This document shows positions 30,250 to 42,807 of a stretch of DNA of 64,000 nucleotides, piece by piece (position 1 is the first letter of the stretch; the number at the start of each line of letters is the position of its first letter). The notes beneath the pieces are model-generated. The model was given only the letters and a program-made list of their open reading frames with translations, was not told the origin of the DNA and did not search any database. The DNA comes from Microglena sp. YARC. Its lineage: Eukaryota; Chlorophyta; Chlorophyceae; Chlamydomonadales; Chlamydomonadaceae. The stretch is taken from assembly GCA_022414725.1 (NCBI GenBank), contig CM039466.1, positions 34,418,006-34,482,005 on the forward strand, in the 5' to 3' direction. Both the position numbers and the translations under genes were made by a program.

Positions 30250-31654
30250 CCCGTCCAATCCCGTCATCTACTTCCTGTAGAAGACCTCCACTTCCTCCTG
30301 TCCGCTCGTCACCCCCCCCCCTACCGTTTCTATCTCTCGTCAAGCTTCAATTCCTCACCGGACCTTCATTTCTCCCTCTCCGGAATCGTCAATCCCATTC
30401 TCGATTTCCTACAAGCAAGACCTCCATTTCTCCCTTCCTCATCCCTGCTCTGAGCTCTCCTTCGCCACCTTTGCATACCCTGCTCGGAGCGAGCTCTACA
30501 TCTCCTCCTGACTACGACCCGAATCCCATTCGGCCGTCTCTCCATCATCCCCAGCAGTTGACTGCTCCAATTCTGGCACTGATCGGCATCCTCTGCCGGA
30601 ATGAGGGGTAACTCTTGAGCTACATCTCCTTCGAAGCGTGCAACGCGACTCCAATGCCTTTGATGGTGAAGGAACCATCAGTATCTTCTTCAAATGGTAT
30701 GAAGAACTTGTTGCCCCCTTACTCTTACAAGACTCAGTTTTCTCAGTTATTGATGGAGATCTAGACTCTGCCCCTGTAGATGAACCTTCCAATGGATTCC
30801 ACTATCCTTGAGACAGTAGGATAACACCCCTTTCCAACTACATGGCCTTCTATCATATATATCCTACGCAACTGTACCCCTTCACTTGCTAAGACCATTC
30901 AAAGCCAGACTAACAATGCGGCAGCAGCTTTACGCTACCTCCGCAAACATTATGGACTCGAGTTCCCCTTCTCCCCTAGCCTCCAGCCAAGTTCAAACAC
31001 TTTCTTCGATTCATACACGTCTCTCACCCCTGCACCTGCACATGTGCCACGACCACACCACGCTGACACTGGCCTAACCCATCGCCGTTGCTCATGCTAG
31101 TACGTTCCAGAAGACTGCATATGTCATGATAATCCCAGATCCACTGTCGTTGAAATTGAACACCCGCACGCGGGGGAAATGTCTGACTATCCAGTCCTCC
31201 CTACTGGCAATGCTAGTGATGATGATGATAGTGCTGATGACGATAGCGATGATGAAGACGATGCTCCCGCACTTCTCCCTGTGTCACAACCATGCCATGC
31301 ACCCATCACCCAAGATCCACATGATGATGATATTGCTAGTGATGATGACGATAGTGATCATGCCACTCTCCAAACTGATCCTATCACTATCCTAGAAACT
31401 GTCCTATCAGAACAAGATTCAACAGACTTCCTTGCTAGAGCGAGTCCGAATTGATAATGATGTTCCTAGTGTCACTCTTATTAACCCACAGATTGAAATT
31501 GCCTTATTTCATGCGGGGGACTTGCCTAACTACACTGCCATAGCACTTGCCATACCACCTGCCATAGAACCTGCCATAGAACCTGCCATAGCACTTGTAG
31601 CCCCCACCATCGCATTTAAATATGCCACCATTCCACATATCACTATCAATATTC
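29889..31654 (+). pseudogene. Decayed retroelement gag-like sequence
   Basis: It follows an LTR 3' end. In broken frames I can read FDGEGTISIFFKWYEELVAPLLL near 30,650-30,730, then NNAAAALRYLRKHYGLEFPFSP near 30,910-30,980, then an acidic SDDDDSADDDSDDEDD stretch near 31,205-31,260. This order (helical capsid-like, then acidic linker) could be a degenerate gag, but no zinc knuckle is found. A C48 run (30,201-30,248) lies in the leader. Confidence 0.4.
30201..30248. repeat. C48 homopolymer
   Basis: 48 consecutive C residues on the plus strand. Its length is likely inexact in any assembly. Confidence 0.97.
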
Positions 31655-31855
31655 GGGCCCTTTACCGACCCCATTACAGAGGTTTTACAGTGGGTTTACA
31701 TGGGTAAACGCTGTAAACGCTCTGTAAACCTGTACTCTACTATATTTACAGACTTTGGTTACAGACCGTTAACACACTGTTGGGGTACGGTAGAAACGAG
31801 CTAAACCTCGCGGGCTGTAAACGGCCTGTAAATGCTTACATACTTAGTTACATAG
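31655..31855. mobile_element. CTGTAA-rich TIR element remnant, copy 1
   Basis: Begins GGGCCCTTTACCGAC and is filled with TTACAG/CTGTAA motifs in both orientations. The same terminus in inverse occurs at 60,161-60,176. Its right side runs directly into the satellite array. Confidence 0.5.
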
Positions 31856-32000
31856 TAGCTACTGGTACAAGGAAAAAATTAATAAAAACATCATAATGGG
31901 TGACAGGCTATATTATATTTCCCCTTGCCTACAGTACCTTTGTGGCTGCTACTACCACCCGCTGCGCTGTAGCAAGTGCTTCAAGAGCACTCACATGGGC
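31856..32000 (+). repeat. 166-bp satellite, left partial unit
   Basis: 145 bases of one unit (ACTGGTACAAGG through CACATGGGC), cut by the copia element. The remainder of the unit resumes at 38,911. Confidence 0.93.
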
Positions 32001-32337
32001 TATTAGCTTGGATAACACTCCGGAGAGCGGACAAAGTGTGTGCAGACACGCCAATCTATAAATGCGGAGACGAGAGTAGCATTACAAGCACTGGAGACCC
32101 TTCAAGGGGCACCAGTGGTGAAAGGAGGCGGCAGCCAGGAACCTAACAGGGTACAGGCTAGACCGGTGACGCAGCTGACAGGAAACTGTCACTGAGTCAC
32201 TCAAGGATGACACAGTCTAAGGGAAGCTGTCACTACGGGAAGCTGGCACAGGACTGGGAGAGCCGATAGTTCTAAGGAAGTACAGAAGTAGTCACCAAGG
32301 CATAAAACGCGTGAGAGCACCGCAATTCATGCTGACA
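32001..32337 (-). repeat. Copia-1 3' LTR
   Basis: On the minus strand it starts TGTCAGCATG and ends CTAATA. It is 337 bp, the same length as its partner with about four substitutions. Confidence 0.93.
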
Positions 32338-32653
32338 CTCCACCTATGACACAGGTGACATACAGTACTACTTCTCCACCTATGGCACTGGTGACATAGA
32401 ACTATATGTAACAGATTAAAAAAAAAAATCAAAGAACTCCGAAAAAATCGAGAGAACTTCAAATGGAACCCAAAGGGTGTAGATGAAGGAATGAAACAAG
32501 GCAAAAATACAAAATTGCCAAGTGAGAAAAAGATGAAAACCGAATATCAAAGATGGGTAACAACGGTATAGAAAACCCGATCCGGGAATAGGAACCTAAT
32601 GCCAAACAATGATAACCAAAGAAACCGATGTAACCAGAAGAAAAAAAATGACC

Positions 32654-35600
32654 CTAAGAAGAAGCGGCCATACCAAGCATACGGACAAACCGCCAGAACA
32701 CAGCAGGATCAAGGGGCTTGGTGAAGGGGTCAGCACAGTTGTCCTTGGTGTTAACATAGGCAACATCCAGTGAACCATCCTCCACCAGCTCCTTGATATA
32801 GTGATGAATAACATCAATGTGCTTGCTGCGAGGGAGGAGCTGCCAGTCATTTGCCCAACTCAGAGACCCTAAGTTGTCACCCTGAATGGTAACCAAATCA
32901 CAAGGCAGACCCAGATCCACCCTCAACTTCTTCAACCATTGCACCTCCCTGGCAGCCTGAGACAGGGCCTGATACTCAGCCTCACTAGAGCTAATGGCAA
33001 CAGTAGGCTGCCTTTTGCTCATCCAGTTCACTATGCACCCCCCAGCTAGAACAGCAAAGCCAGTCTGAGACCTCCTGTCAGACCCATCATCAGCAAAGGA
33101 TGAGTCACTAAAGACAGTCAAAGAGAACACAGGGCTGTGGGTGTAAGTGAGCCCCAGGTGGGAATGTGACCTCAAATACAAGAGCAAACGCTTGGCATCC
33201 CCCCAGAGGGGGACGGTAGGGTGAGCAGAAAACCTGGACAGGTAGCTAACAGCAAAGGAAATATCAGGCCTAGTGCAAGTAGCCAGGTATAGCAAAGCAC
33301 CGACAAGAGAGAGGTACTGGCTATTAGATGGCAGTGGGTCCCCAGGAGGGTTAGTGACGGTGGACTTGGCCATGGGGGCACCAAACCTGGGCTTGGCAGC
33401 AGCAGTAAGACCAAACTGCTCCACCAGATCAACAATGTAGGAGTGCTGGGAGAGGTTGATCTGAACACACCTGCCGGCAGAGTCAAGTGTACAAGCCATG
33501 TCCAAGGAGAGGAACTGAACCGGTACACCCATCTCTTTGACCTCCCAGCCAGCTTTCTCCATAGCCTTGATCAGCAAAACATACCTATCCAGCTCACTAA
33601 AAGCACAGATAAAGTCATCAACATAGGTCAGGACATAGCTCCACCCACCAATAGAATCCCTTCTAAAATACAGAGCAGGTTCTGCCTTGCACATAGTAAA
33701 ACCATGTGCAACCAAAACCCGCTTGACATCCATACTCCACGCCCTGGGCGCCTGTTTCAAACCATAAAGGGACTTGATCAGTTTGCACACAAGGGGAACA
33801 CCGTTAGGACCAACTACCTTAAAGCCCTCAGGCTGGTGGCAGTACAGGTCCAGACCAGGTTCTAGCTTAGCATTCATAAATGCAGTCTTGATGTCCAGCT
33901 GCCGAACAAACATCTTCATATGAGTGATGGCAGCCAGGAGCACCCTCATACCTGCTTTAGAAGAAACGGGGGCATATACATCATGAAAATCCACCCCAGG
34001 ACGCTGCAGAAAACCACGGACCACAAAACGTGCCTTGAAGCGGATAGAACCATCAACCCCAACCTTCTTCACAAATAACCACCTGCCAGACAGGATCCTC
34101 TGTTTAGGAGGCTGTGGAGTGAGTGCCCAAGTGCCATGGGAATGTAGGGACGCCATCTCATCCTTCATAGCAAGGAGCCATTGATCCCTGTCAGGGTTGG
34201 AGGGAAGCATGGCAGCTTTGAAGGTTAGTTCAGTGGAAGTGGAAATGTATGCTCCCACGTACAAGCAGTTTACTTGTACATGAGCAGCGGGGATATCAGC
34301 AGTATCAGCAGTAACCGGTAGTATAGCCCCCAGTGCAGAACTACTGCCTGGTTGAACAGGGCCGGCCTTATTTGCCTCTATATCAACGAAGCCTGGGTCG
34401 ACTGGAACACCCCAGCCATACGCAGTATCGGAACTCGACCAGTGTTCCAGATCATCACTTGCACTATCGGCAACGGCTACATCGTCGCATGGGCTTGACC
34501 CGAATGATCCACCAGGGATGGCAGGAGGCTAAGGGGTTATCAACACCTGCGAGCCATCCAAGGTGGTCGGAGGTTGGCGACTATTAGGCAATGGACCTGA
34601 TCCAGGTACCACTATGATCGAAGGCTGTCGTAATCCTAAAGCTTCACCGACGAAATGTGGCGCAGAGGAGGGCCTGGCGACCCCCTGAGATTCGGCTAAG
34701 ATTTTATCCGAAAGAACTGCAGAATCTCGCCCGCCCAGTGCCTTCACACGCAATGCAGCACCATCAGCCCCTGACCTGGGACGCAAGGTCATCCCATGAG
34801 CAGGGCAGCAGTCGACAATTGGGGGTAGCAAAGGGTCTAAGGAATTAACCGCAGGCGCAGGCATGTGTCCGTTGATAGCGGCAGGGATGCGAGAGACATA
34901 CGGAGACCCGTCATAGGGAGATAGCCCAGGAATACAGTTATGATCAAACTGCTCATAGAAGAGTACATCACGACTCTCTACTACCTGGCGCAACTTAGGA
35001 ACCCAAACAAAATAACCCTTACTCACCAGAGAATACCCAACCAGTCTACCAGATAACGCCCTTTCGTCCAGCTTGTTGCGCTTCTTCCCATTGACTAACG
35101 TAACGTAACAAGGGCAACCAAACACGCGCAACAACGACACATCAGGCATAACCCCAAAGAAAAGCTCATGAGGAGTCTTATCTCCCTGATTGGGCAAGCG
35201 ATTACGAAGGTAACAAGCAGCTAGGAAGGCATAGGGCCAGAAAGACTTAGTTAGTTTAGACTCCAGGTGGATGCTCCTAGCTATAGACTGTAAGACCCCA
35301 TTTTACCTCTCCACAGTTGCATTCTGCTGTGCAGTGTATGCCAAAGATAACTCATGCACTGCCCCAACCGATATCAGCCAATCCTCAAACCACTTTACTA
35401 TAAACTCCTTAGCCCTGTCAGATCTCAGGCACTTAAAGGCAAACCCGTGCAGCTGATTCATCCATCTGAGGATGATAGTTTGGACTGCTAAGGGAGCTTC
35501 ATCCCTGGTCCTCAAGCACAATACCTCAGCATAGCCAGAGTATTGGTCTGTGAGGCACAGAATATAAAACTCCCCACGCAGACCCCTAATATGAACCGGC

Positions 35601-36316
35601 CCCATGATGTCCAAGTGAAGGCGTTGGAGAGGTGCATTGATCCTAGTTTTGCTTTCTTTAGGAAAAGGGAGACGTTTGCCCTTAGCCTTTTGACAAGCAT
35701 CACAAGGGATCTTAGCCAGCTTATGCACCTGTTTGAGTGAGAGGGGTAGGTTCCTAACCATACCCTTCTTGACAAGTCTGCGCATGGCATCATAGCCGGG
35801 GTGACCCAACCGCCTATGCCACAACCATTCAGGAGTGGTAGGGATAACAACTCCACCGTCCTCATCAACATCAAGTGCAAAAGCTGGGTAATCGTCAGCA
35901 CCAAACAAACAGCCACTGGTGGTGTAACAAGGCCTACATGCAAACTTGTAAACACCATCACTGGAGGCAGGGAAGGACCAGAGAACAGAAGAGTCCTGAG
36001 TGGCAGTGCAACTAAGACTATCAAAAGAAACCTTGCAGTGGAGAGAATGAGCCACAGCATTTGCTGACAGGAGGTTCACCGGACAGTGAGGTATGTAGAG
36101 AACATCAGTTAGAATGATTGGTGTTGGTAACCGATCACTACATAACTCAATGGATCCCATACCCTCTGCCCGTTGAACCACTCCATCACCAAACCGAACA
36201 GATGGCAGATTCGTAGGAACATTAAACACAGTGAACAAAGACCTATCACCTGTGATGGACATTCCAGCTCCAGAATCCACATGCCAGACACCCTCAGACA
36301 GGCTCGGGCTACACAC
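32654..36316 (-). pseudogene. Copia-1 pol (protease, integrase, reverse transcriptase, RNase H), two internal stops
   Basis: One reading frame runs from the gag stop to 32,654 with only two stops, a TAA at 35,303-35,305 and a TAG at 34,529-34,531. The protease has WHVDSGAGMS. The integrase zinc domain has HRRLGHPGYDAM and CDACQKAKG, and the core has LHLDIMGPV and KCLRSDRAKEF. The TAA replaces an aromatic codon just after QQNATVER, in the catalytic-core C-terminal part. RT has WLFVKKVG, FMNAKLEPGLDLYCHQPEGF, LYGLKQAPRAW and YVDDFICAF. RNase H has FSDSSFADDGSDRRSQTG and SSSEAEYQAL. The stops mean this copy cannot make full Pol, although the LTRs are young. Confidence 0.94.
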
Positions 36317-36361
36317 ATGAGAGAACTTTGAGGTGCAGGAGAATAGGACAGAGCTTACCTC

Positions 36362-38536
36362 CTACTTCTGCATAGCAAACCCATCAATTTGAGCCTGCAA
36401 GGAGGACATTTGCCTTGGAGTAAGGTGACCTGGAAGGGCCAGGTTAACAGGCAACGGTCCAGGAAGCGTTGCACCATCACGGACCCTTCGCAGGAGCGGG
36501 TACTTTGTCCAGCAACGTTCCTCCGAGTGACCATCCTTGTGGGGGCATGGTCCCCAGGTGCATTCCAGGCGCCTCTTGTTAGACCCAGAACCACCACCAG
36601 TTTTCTGCCGCCGCGGAATTGTAGCATTAGTAGGAAACTGGGGAGTGTTCCGGGACCAACCAGGGTGCCTGGAATCCGACTGAGGGAGCGCTATGTTCAG
36701 AATGTCTAGCTGCCTATATTCCTCTAGACAGGACCAGTACTCAACAGGTTGCTGGTTGTATAGCATGATACCATACTTAATCCGCAGCGTTTCGAAACGG
36801 GGCAGACTCGCACCTTGAACTATGATGCCCATGGCGTGACGCTGAGTCTGCGGAAACCCAGCACTGCGCAGGTCAGTGCACATACCGCGAACCCGACGAA
36901 AGAAAGCGTCAACCTGCTCATGAGTGCCCATGACCGAAGCATGATACTCTTTCAGCAAGAGAGGGACACGAGAGGCAAGGGCATCAGACTTCTGCCTCCG
37001 GATATGCAAAAAGATATCCCAAGGTGAAGCAAAGTCCTTATATACCTTGACTAGGGCATCCGTCATGTTGGCAAGCATCATGGATAAGATCATGAACTCT
37101 TGGCGGGGCAGGGTAAGCGCACTGAAACCCAACAGTGCAGGATCGACACTAGACTCACCATGAGAGGCCGAAGTTCCAGCAGCAGGAGGAGAAGACCGAG
37201 GAGCTAAAGACGCACGAATCGCCAGAAAGTACTCAGCAGCAAGACCAGCGTCATAGGCGCGCTGGTCATCTAAGTTCCTGATGAGATCTAGGGAACGCGC
37301 AACACCCACAATGAGCTCGAAATCAGGACGAACAGGACAGAAAGGGAGGGGCACCTTCACAAACTGGTAACCACGCAGGTCATTGTTCCTACGCCCAATG
37401 CCTCCAAAGGTCACACCATTAGCAGGAGGGTAGTTAATCCCTGGCATAACCGGTCCCAGAAAAGCCCGACACTCTAGACCCAGCTCAGAGTAAGCCATCA
37501 CACGCCTAGGCCTAGGGCGACCCTTGCTATCAACCATAGCCTGAGTGGCTTTCATATCCATCCTACCGTACAGAATGCGGTCCAAGGAGTCCCCAGCATG
37601 TTGAGCTTGGCGGATAAGACGGCAGTCCTGCAGGGATAGACGCAGAGGATGTCCGCCATCGAGCAGATGCTCCCAGGAGTCGCATGACAGCGAAGGAGGC
37701 ACATAAGGCGGAGGGCCAGGAGCAGGTGGCAGCTCCACCGGCGGAGGCGGGGGTGGAGGGGGCTCCTGCGAAGGGCCAGCAAAGGATGCGCGGCCAGCTG
37801 TAGCAGCAGCCTCTCGAGCACGAGTATTGTAGCCAGACAGACCTCGGTCCGGAGGCAAGGTGAAAGACACAGACCTCTGCATCAAAGACGGCCTGGCCAC
37901 CTCCGGGTGGACAGGTGGAAGGGGCGCAAGCAGAGGCGCAGAAGCGGGCTCAGGCTTAAACTCCGGGGAAGGCGCAAGAGCAGGTGCCGACTGAGGCTCA
38001 TACACTGGAGAGACGGTATAATTGTTGAACACACGAGTAGCAGTGGAAGGAGTACCTCCACCGAAGTCACCACTCGTAGCACTCTGCAGATCCTCATCAT
38101 CATCATCCTCATCATCATCATAACCATCTTCACGGCGATGACTAGCAAGGTCTTCATAGTCGTAGTCAAAACGGGCATCAGGAGGTGGAGGCGCCCTTGC
38201 ACACTGGATAATCTGAGTGGAAGCACAGCAGAGACGCATCAGAACGTCCTCAACCTCAGGAGAGAGGCGTCGGACAGTAGCAGAAGGAGCCGCAAAGGTG
38301 GAGGATTGATTGGGGGGGGTTACTTCCACGATGGCGGAAGGACTCTCATGACCGCTAGCAGAGGCAGCTGGTGCACAAACATCTAGCCAATCATCAAAAG
38401 GGCCTGGGTCCTCCGTTGGAAGGACACGGTCGCAGCCATTGCTTATAATGACACTGCGCATCCCGCGCGTCCAGGATTCACCATTCTTGTCATGGAGTTT
38501 CTCAAAATTAGCGGGAGGCCCTCGCGGAAGTTGCAT
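36362..38536 (-). CDS. Copia-1 gag, 724 aa
   Basis: ATG 38,536. The N-terminus FEKLHDKNGESWTRGMRSVI is the usual copia Gag opening (KLxGxNxxxW). A long acidic and proline-rich linker (DDDEDDDDED, PPPPPPPP) follows. A capsid-like helical part has LVKVYKDFASPWDIFLHIR, QVDAFFRRVRGMC and FETLRIKYGIML. A zinc-knuckle-like CPHKDGHSEERCW lies near the C-terminus. The frame ends with TAG at 36,362-36,364 after DGFAMQK and is in phase with pol, which begins 28 codons later with its protease DSGA. This gag is far longer than the roughly 300 residues typical of copia elements because of the linker. Confidence 0.9.
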   Translation of the reverse strand: MQLPRGPPANFEKLHDKNGESWTRGMRSVIISNGCDRVLPTEDPGPFDDWLDVCAPAASASGHESPSAIVEVTPPNQSSTFAAPSATVRRLSPEVEDVLMRLCCASTQIIQCARAPPPPDARFDYDYEDLASHRREDGYDDDEDDDDEDLQSATSGDFGGGTPSTATRVFNNYTVSPVYEPQSAPALAPSPEFKPEPASAPLLAPLPPVHPEVARPSLMQRSVSFTLPPDRGLSGYNTRAREAAATAGRASFAGPSQEPPPPPPPPVELPPAPGPPPYVPPSLSCDSWEHLLDGGHPLRLSLQDCRLIRQAQHAGDSLDRILYGRMDMKATQAMVDSKGRPRPRRVMAYSELGLECRAFLGPVMPGINYPPANGVTFGGIGRRNNDLRGYQFVKVPLPFCPVRPDFELIVGVARSLDLIRNLDDQRAYDAGLAAEYFLAIRASLAPRSSPPAAGTSASHGESSVDPALLGFSALTLPRQEFMILSMMLANMTDALVKVYKDFASPWDIFLHIRRQKSDALASRVPLLLKEYHASVMGTHEQVDAFFRRVRGMCTDLRSAGFPQTQRHAMGIIVQGASLPRFETLRIKYGIMLYNQQPVEYWSCLEEYRQLDILNIALPQSDSRHPGWSRNTPQFPTNATIPRRQKTGGGSGSNKRRLECTWGPCPHKDGHSEERCWTKYPLLRRVRDGATLPGPLPVNLALPGHLTPRQMSSLQAQIDGFAMQK

Positions 38537-38573
38537 CGTAAAGCAGTGGTAGTAAATGAAGGACCTTATAACC

Positions 38574-38910
38574 TATTAGCTAGGATAACACTCCGGAGAG
38601 TGGACAAAGTGTGTGCGGACACGCCAATCTATAAATGCGGAGACGAGAGTAGCATTACAAGCACTGGAGACCCTTCAAGGGGCACCAGTGGTGAAAGGAG
38701 GCGGCAGCCAGGAACCTAACAGGGTACAGGCTAGACCGGTGACGCAGCTGACAGGAAACTGTCACTGAGTCACTCAAGGATGACACAGTCTAAGGGAAGC
38801 TGTCACTACGGGAAGCTGGCACAGGACTGGGAGAGCCGATAGTTCTAAGGAAGTACAGAAGTAGTCACCAAGGCATAAAACGCGTGAGAGCACCGCATTT
38901 CATGCTGACA
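38574..38910 (-). repeat. Copia-1 5' LTR
   Basis: 337 bp, starting TGTCAGCATG on the minus strand. It presumably carries the promoter. A TATAAATG sequence occurs near 38,631-38,638 on the plus strand. Confidence 0.93.
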
Positions 38911-41900
38911 TGGGCTACAGCAAGCAGGTGGACGTATGCCTACAGGTTCAAGGAAGGAATTAATAAAAACATCATAATGGGTGACAGGCTATATCATATT
39001 TCCCCTTGCCTACAGTACCTTAGTGGCTGCTACTACCACCCGCTGCGCTGTAGCAAGTGCTTCAAGAGCACTCTCATGGGCTACAGCAAGCAGGTGGACG
39101 TATGCCTACTGGTTCAAGGAAGGAATTAATAAAAACATCATAATGGGTGACAGGCTATATCATATTTCCCCTTGCCTACAGTACCTTAGTGGCTGCTACT
39201 ACCAACCGCTGCGCTGTAGCAAGTGCTTCAAGAGCACTCACATGGGCTACAGCAAGCAGGTGGACGTATGCCTAATGGTACAAGGAAGGAATTAATAAAA
39301 ACATCATAATGGGTGACAGGCTATATCATATTTCCCCTTGCCTACAGTACCTTTGTGGCTGCTACTACCAACCACTGCGCTGTAGCAAGTGCTTCAAGAG
39401 CACTCACATGGGCTACAGCAAGCAGGTGGACGTTTGCCTAATGGTACAAGGAAGGAATTAATAAAAACATTATAATGGGTGACAGGCTATATCATATTTC
39501 CCCTTGCCTACAGTACCTTTGTGGCTGCTACTACCACCCGCTGCGCTGTAGCAAGTGCTTCAAGAGCACTCACATGGGCTACAGCAAGCAGGTGGACGTA
39601 TGCCTACTGGTTCAAGGAAGGAATTAATAAAAACATCATAATGGGTGACAGGCTATATCATATTTCCCCTTGTCTACAGTACCTTAGTGGCTGCTACTAC
39701 CAACCGCTGCGCTGTAGCAAGTGCTTCAAGAGCACTCACATGGGCTACAGCAAGCAGGTGGACGTTTGCCTAATGGTACAAGGAAGGAATTAATAAAAAC
39801 ATCATAATGGGTGACAGACTATATCATATTTCCCCTTGCCTACAGTACCTTAGTGGCTGCTACTACCAACCGCTGCGCTGTAGCAAGTGCTTCAAGAGCA
39901 CTCACATGGGCTACAGCAAGCAGGTGGACGTATGCCTACTGGAACAAGGAAGGAATTAATAAAAACATCATAATGGGTGACAGGATATATCATATTTCCC
40001 CTTGCCTACAGTACCTTAGTGGCTGCTACTACCAACCGCTGCGCTGTAGCAAGTGCTTCAAGAGCACTCACATGGGCTACAGCAAGCAGGTGGACGTATG
40101 CCCAATGGTACAAGGAAGGAATTAATAAAAACATCATAATGGGTGACAGGCTGTATCATATTTCCCCTTGCCTACAGTACCTTAGTGGCTGCTACTACCA
40201 ACCGCTGCGCTGTAGCAAGTGCTTCAAGAGCACTCACATGGGCTACAGCAAGCAGGTGGACGTTTGCCTAATGGTACAAGGAAGGAATTAATAAAAACAT
40301 CATAATGGGTGACAGACTATATCATATTTCCCCTTGCCTACAGTACCTTAGTGGCTGCTACTACCACCCGCTGCGCTGTAGCAAGTGCTTCAAGAGCACT
40401 CACATGGGCTACAGCAAGCAGGTGGACGTATGCCTACTGGTTCAAGGAAGGAATTAATAAAAACATCATAATGGGTGACAGACTATATCATATTTCCCCT
40501 TGCCTACAGTACCTTAGTGGCTGCTACTACCAACCGCTGCGCTGTAGCAAGTGCTTCAAGAGCACTCACATGGGCTACAGCAAGCAGGTGGACGTTGCCT
40601 AATGGTACAAGGAAGGAATTAATAAAAACATCATAATGGGTGACAGGCTATATCATATTTCCCCTTGCCTACAGTACCTTAGTGGCTGCTACTACCACCC
40701 GCTGCGCTGTAGCAAGTGCTTCAAGAGCACTCACATGGGCTACAGCAAGCAGGTGGACGTATGCCTACTGGAACAAGGAAGGAATTAATAAAAACATCAT
40801 AATGGGTGACAGGCTATATCATATTTCCCCTTGCCTACAGTACCTTAGTGGCTGCTACTACCAACCGCTGCGCTGTAGCAAGTGCTTCAAGAGCACTCAC
40901 ATGGGCTACAGCAAGCAGGTGGACGTATGCCTACTGGTTCAAGGAAGGAATTAATAAAAACATCATAATGGGTGACAGGCTATATCATATTTCCCCTTGC
41001 CTACAGTACCTTAGTGGCTGCTACTACCAACCGCTGCGCTGTAGCAAGTGCTTCAAGAGCACTCACATGGGCTACAGCAAGCAGGTGGACGTTTGCCTAA
41101 TGTACAAGGAAGGAATTAATAAAAACATCATAATGGGTGACAGACTATATCATATTTCCCCTTGCCTACAGTACCTTAGTGGCTGCTACTACCACCCGCT
41201 GCGCTGTAGCAAGTGCTTCAAGAGCACTCACATGGGCTACAGCAAGCAGGTGGACGTATGCCTACTGGTTCAAGGAAGGAATTAATAAAACATCATAATG
41301 GGTGACAGGCTATATCATATTTCCCCTTGCCTACAGTACCTTAGTGGCTGCTACTACCAACCGCTGCGCTGTAGCAAGTGCTTCAAGAGCACTCACATGG
41401 GCTACAGCAAGCAGGTGGACGTTTGCCTAATGGTACAAGGAAGGAATTAATAAAAACATCATAATGGGTGACAGACTATATCATATTTCCCCTTGCCTAC
41501 AGTACCTTAGTGGCTGCTACTACCACCCGCTGCGCTGTAGCAAGTGCTTCAAGAGCACTCACATGGGCTACAGCAAGCAGGTGGACGTATGCCTACTGGT
41601 TCAAGGAAGGAATTAATAAAAACATCATAATGGGTGACAGGCTATATCATATTTCCCCTTGTCTACAGTACCTTAGTGGCTGCTACTACCAACCGCTGCG
41701 CTGTAGCAAGTGCTTCAAGAGCACTCACATGGGCTACAGCAAGCAGGTGGACGTTTGCCTAATGGTACAAGGAAGGAATTAATAAAAACATCATAATGGG
41801 TGACAGACTATATCATATTTCCCCTTGCCTACAGTACCTTAGTGGCTGCTACTACCACCCGCTGCGCTGTAGCAAGTGCTTCAAGAGCACTCACATGGGT

Positions 41901-42660
41901 TACAGCAAGCAGGTGGACGTATGCCTACTGGAACAAGGAAGGAATTAATAAAAACATCATAATGGGTGACAGGCTATATCATATTTCCCCTTGCCTACAG
42001 TACCTTAGTGGCTGCTACTACCACCCGCTGCGCTGTAGCAAGTGCTTCAAGAGCACTCACATGGGCTACAGCAAGCAGGTGGACGTATGCCTAATGGTAC
42101 AAGGAAGGAATTAATAAAAACATCATAATGGGTGACAGGCTATATCATATTTCCCCTTGCCTACAGTACCTTAGTGGCTGCTACTACCAACCGCTGCGCT
42201 GTAGCAAGTGCTTCAAGAGCACTCACATGGGCTACAGCAAGCAGGTGGACGTTTGCCTAATGGTACAAGGAAGGAATTAATAAAAACATTATAATGGGTG
42301 ACAGACTATATCATATTTCCCCTTGCCTACAGTACCTTTGTGGCTGCTACTACCACCCGCTGCGCCGTAGCAAGTGCTTCAAGAGCACTCACATGGGCTA
42401 CAGCAAGCAGGTGGACGTTTGCCTACTGGTACAAGGAAGGAATTAATAAAAACATCATAATGGGTGACGAGCTATATCATATTTCCCCTTGCCTACAGTA
42501 CCTTTGTGGCTGCTACTACCACCCGCTGCGCTGTAGCAAGTGCTTCAAGAGCACTCACATGGGCTACAGCAAGCAGGTGGACGTATGCCTACTGGTACAA
42601 GGAAGGAATTAATACAACTGTAATAATGGGTGACAGGCTATATCTTATATTCCCCGTATA
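38911..42660 (+). repeat. 166-bp satellite array, about 23 units
   Basis: Tandem units of 166 bp (a few of 165) containing GAATTAATAAAAACATCATA, ATGGGTGACAGGCTATATCA, CTGCGCTGTAGCAAGTGCTT and CAAGCAGGTGGACG. Units fall into variants, CTACTGGTTCAAGG against CTAATGGTACAAGG and CTACCACCC against CTACCAACC, which alternate over parts of the array and suggest a dimeric higher order. Each unit contains a 50-codon ATG-to-TAA frame (MGDRLYHISPCLQYLSGCYY, ending VQGRN). The last unit degenerates after 42,610. Confidence 0.97.
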
Positions 42661-42689
42661 TATTCATATGCTCAGACCAGACCAGTAAC

Positions 42690-42703
42690 ACATTGCCCCC
42701 CCC

Positions 42704-42742
<39 letters not shown>
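42690..42742. repeat. C-run and (CA)n microsatellite
   Basis: A C13 stretch followed by about 18 CA dinucleotides, between the satellite and the gypsy insertion point. Confidence 0.95.
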
Positions 42743-42744
<2 letters not shown>

Positions 42745-42807
42745 CCATCTACACAAACCACCCACATAGCAATCCTCACACACCTGTTGTAACGGTACAG
42801 AACCCTT

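Larger units (their letters stand above)
32001..38910 (-). mobile_element. Copia LTR retrotransposon 1 (complete, 6.9 kb)
   Basis: Two 337-bp LTRs (32,001-32,337 and 38,574-38,910) differ at about four positions (1.2%). The target duplication TGGGC flanks both ends (31,996-32,000 and 38,911-38,915). It inserted into a 166-bp satellite unit. On the minus strand the order is LTR, gag, protease, integrase, reverse transcriptase, RNase H, LTR, which is the Ty1/copia order. The internal region begins GGTTATAAGG next to the 5' LTR, comparable to the copia-type half-tRNA primer site, and ends with an AGGTGGAG purine tract before the 3' LTR. Three in-frame stops interrupt the single long frame. Confidence 0.96.

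Noticed and set aside
38911..42660. CRISPR-like array
   Set aside because: Units are full-length 166-bp tandem repeats with no variable spacers.
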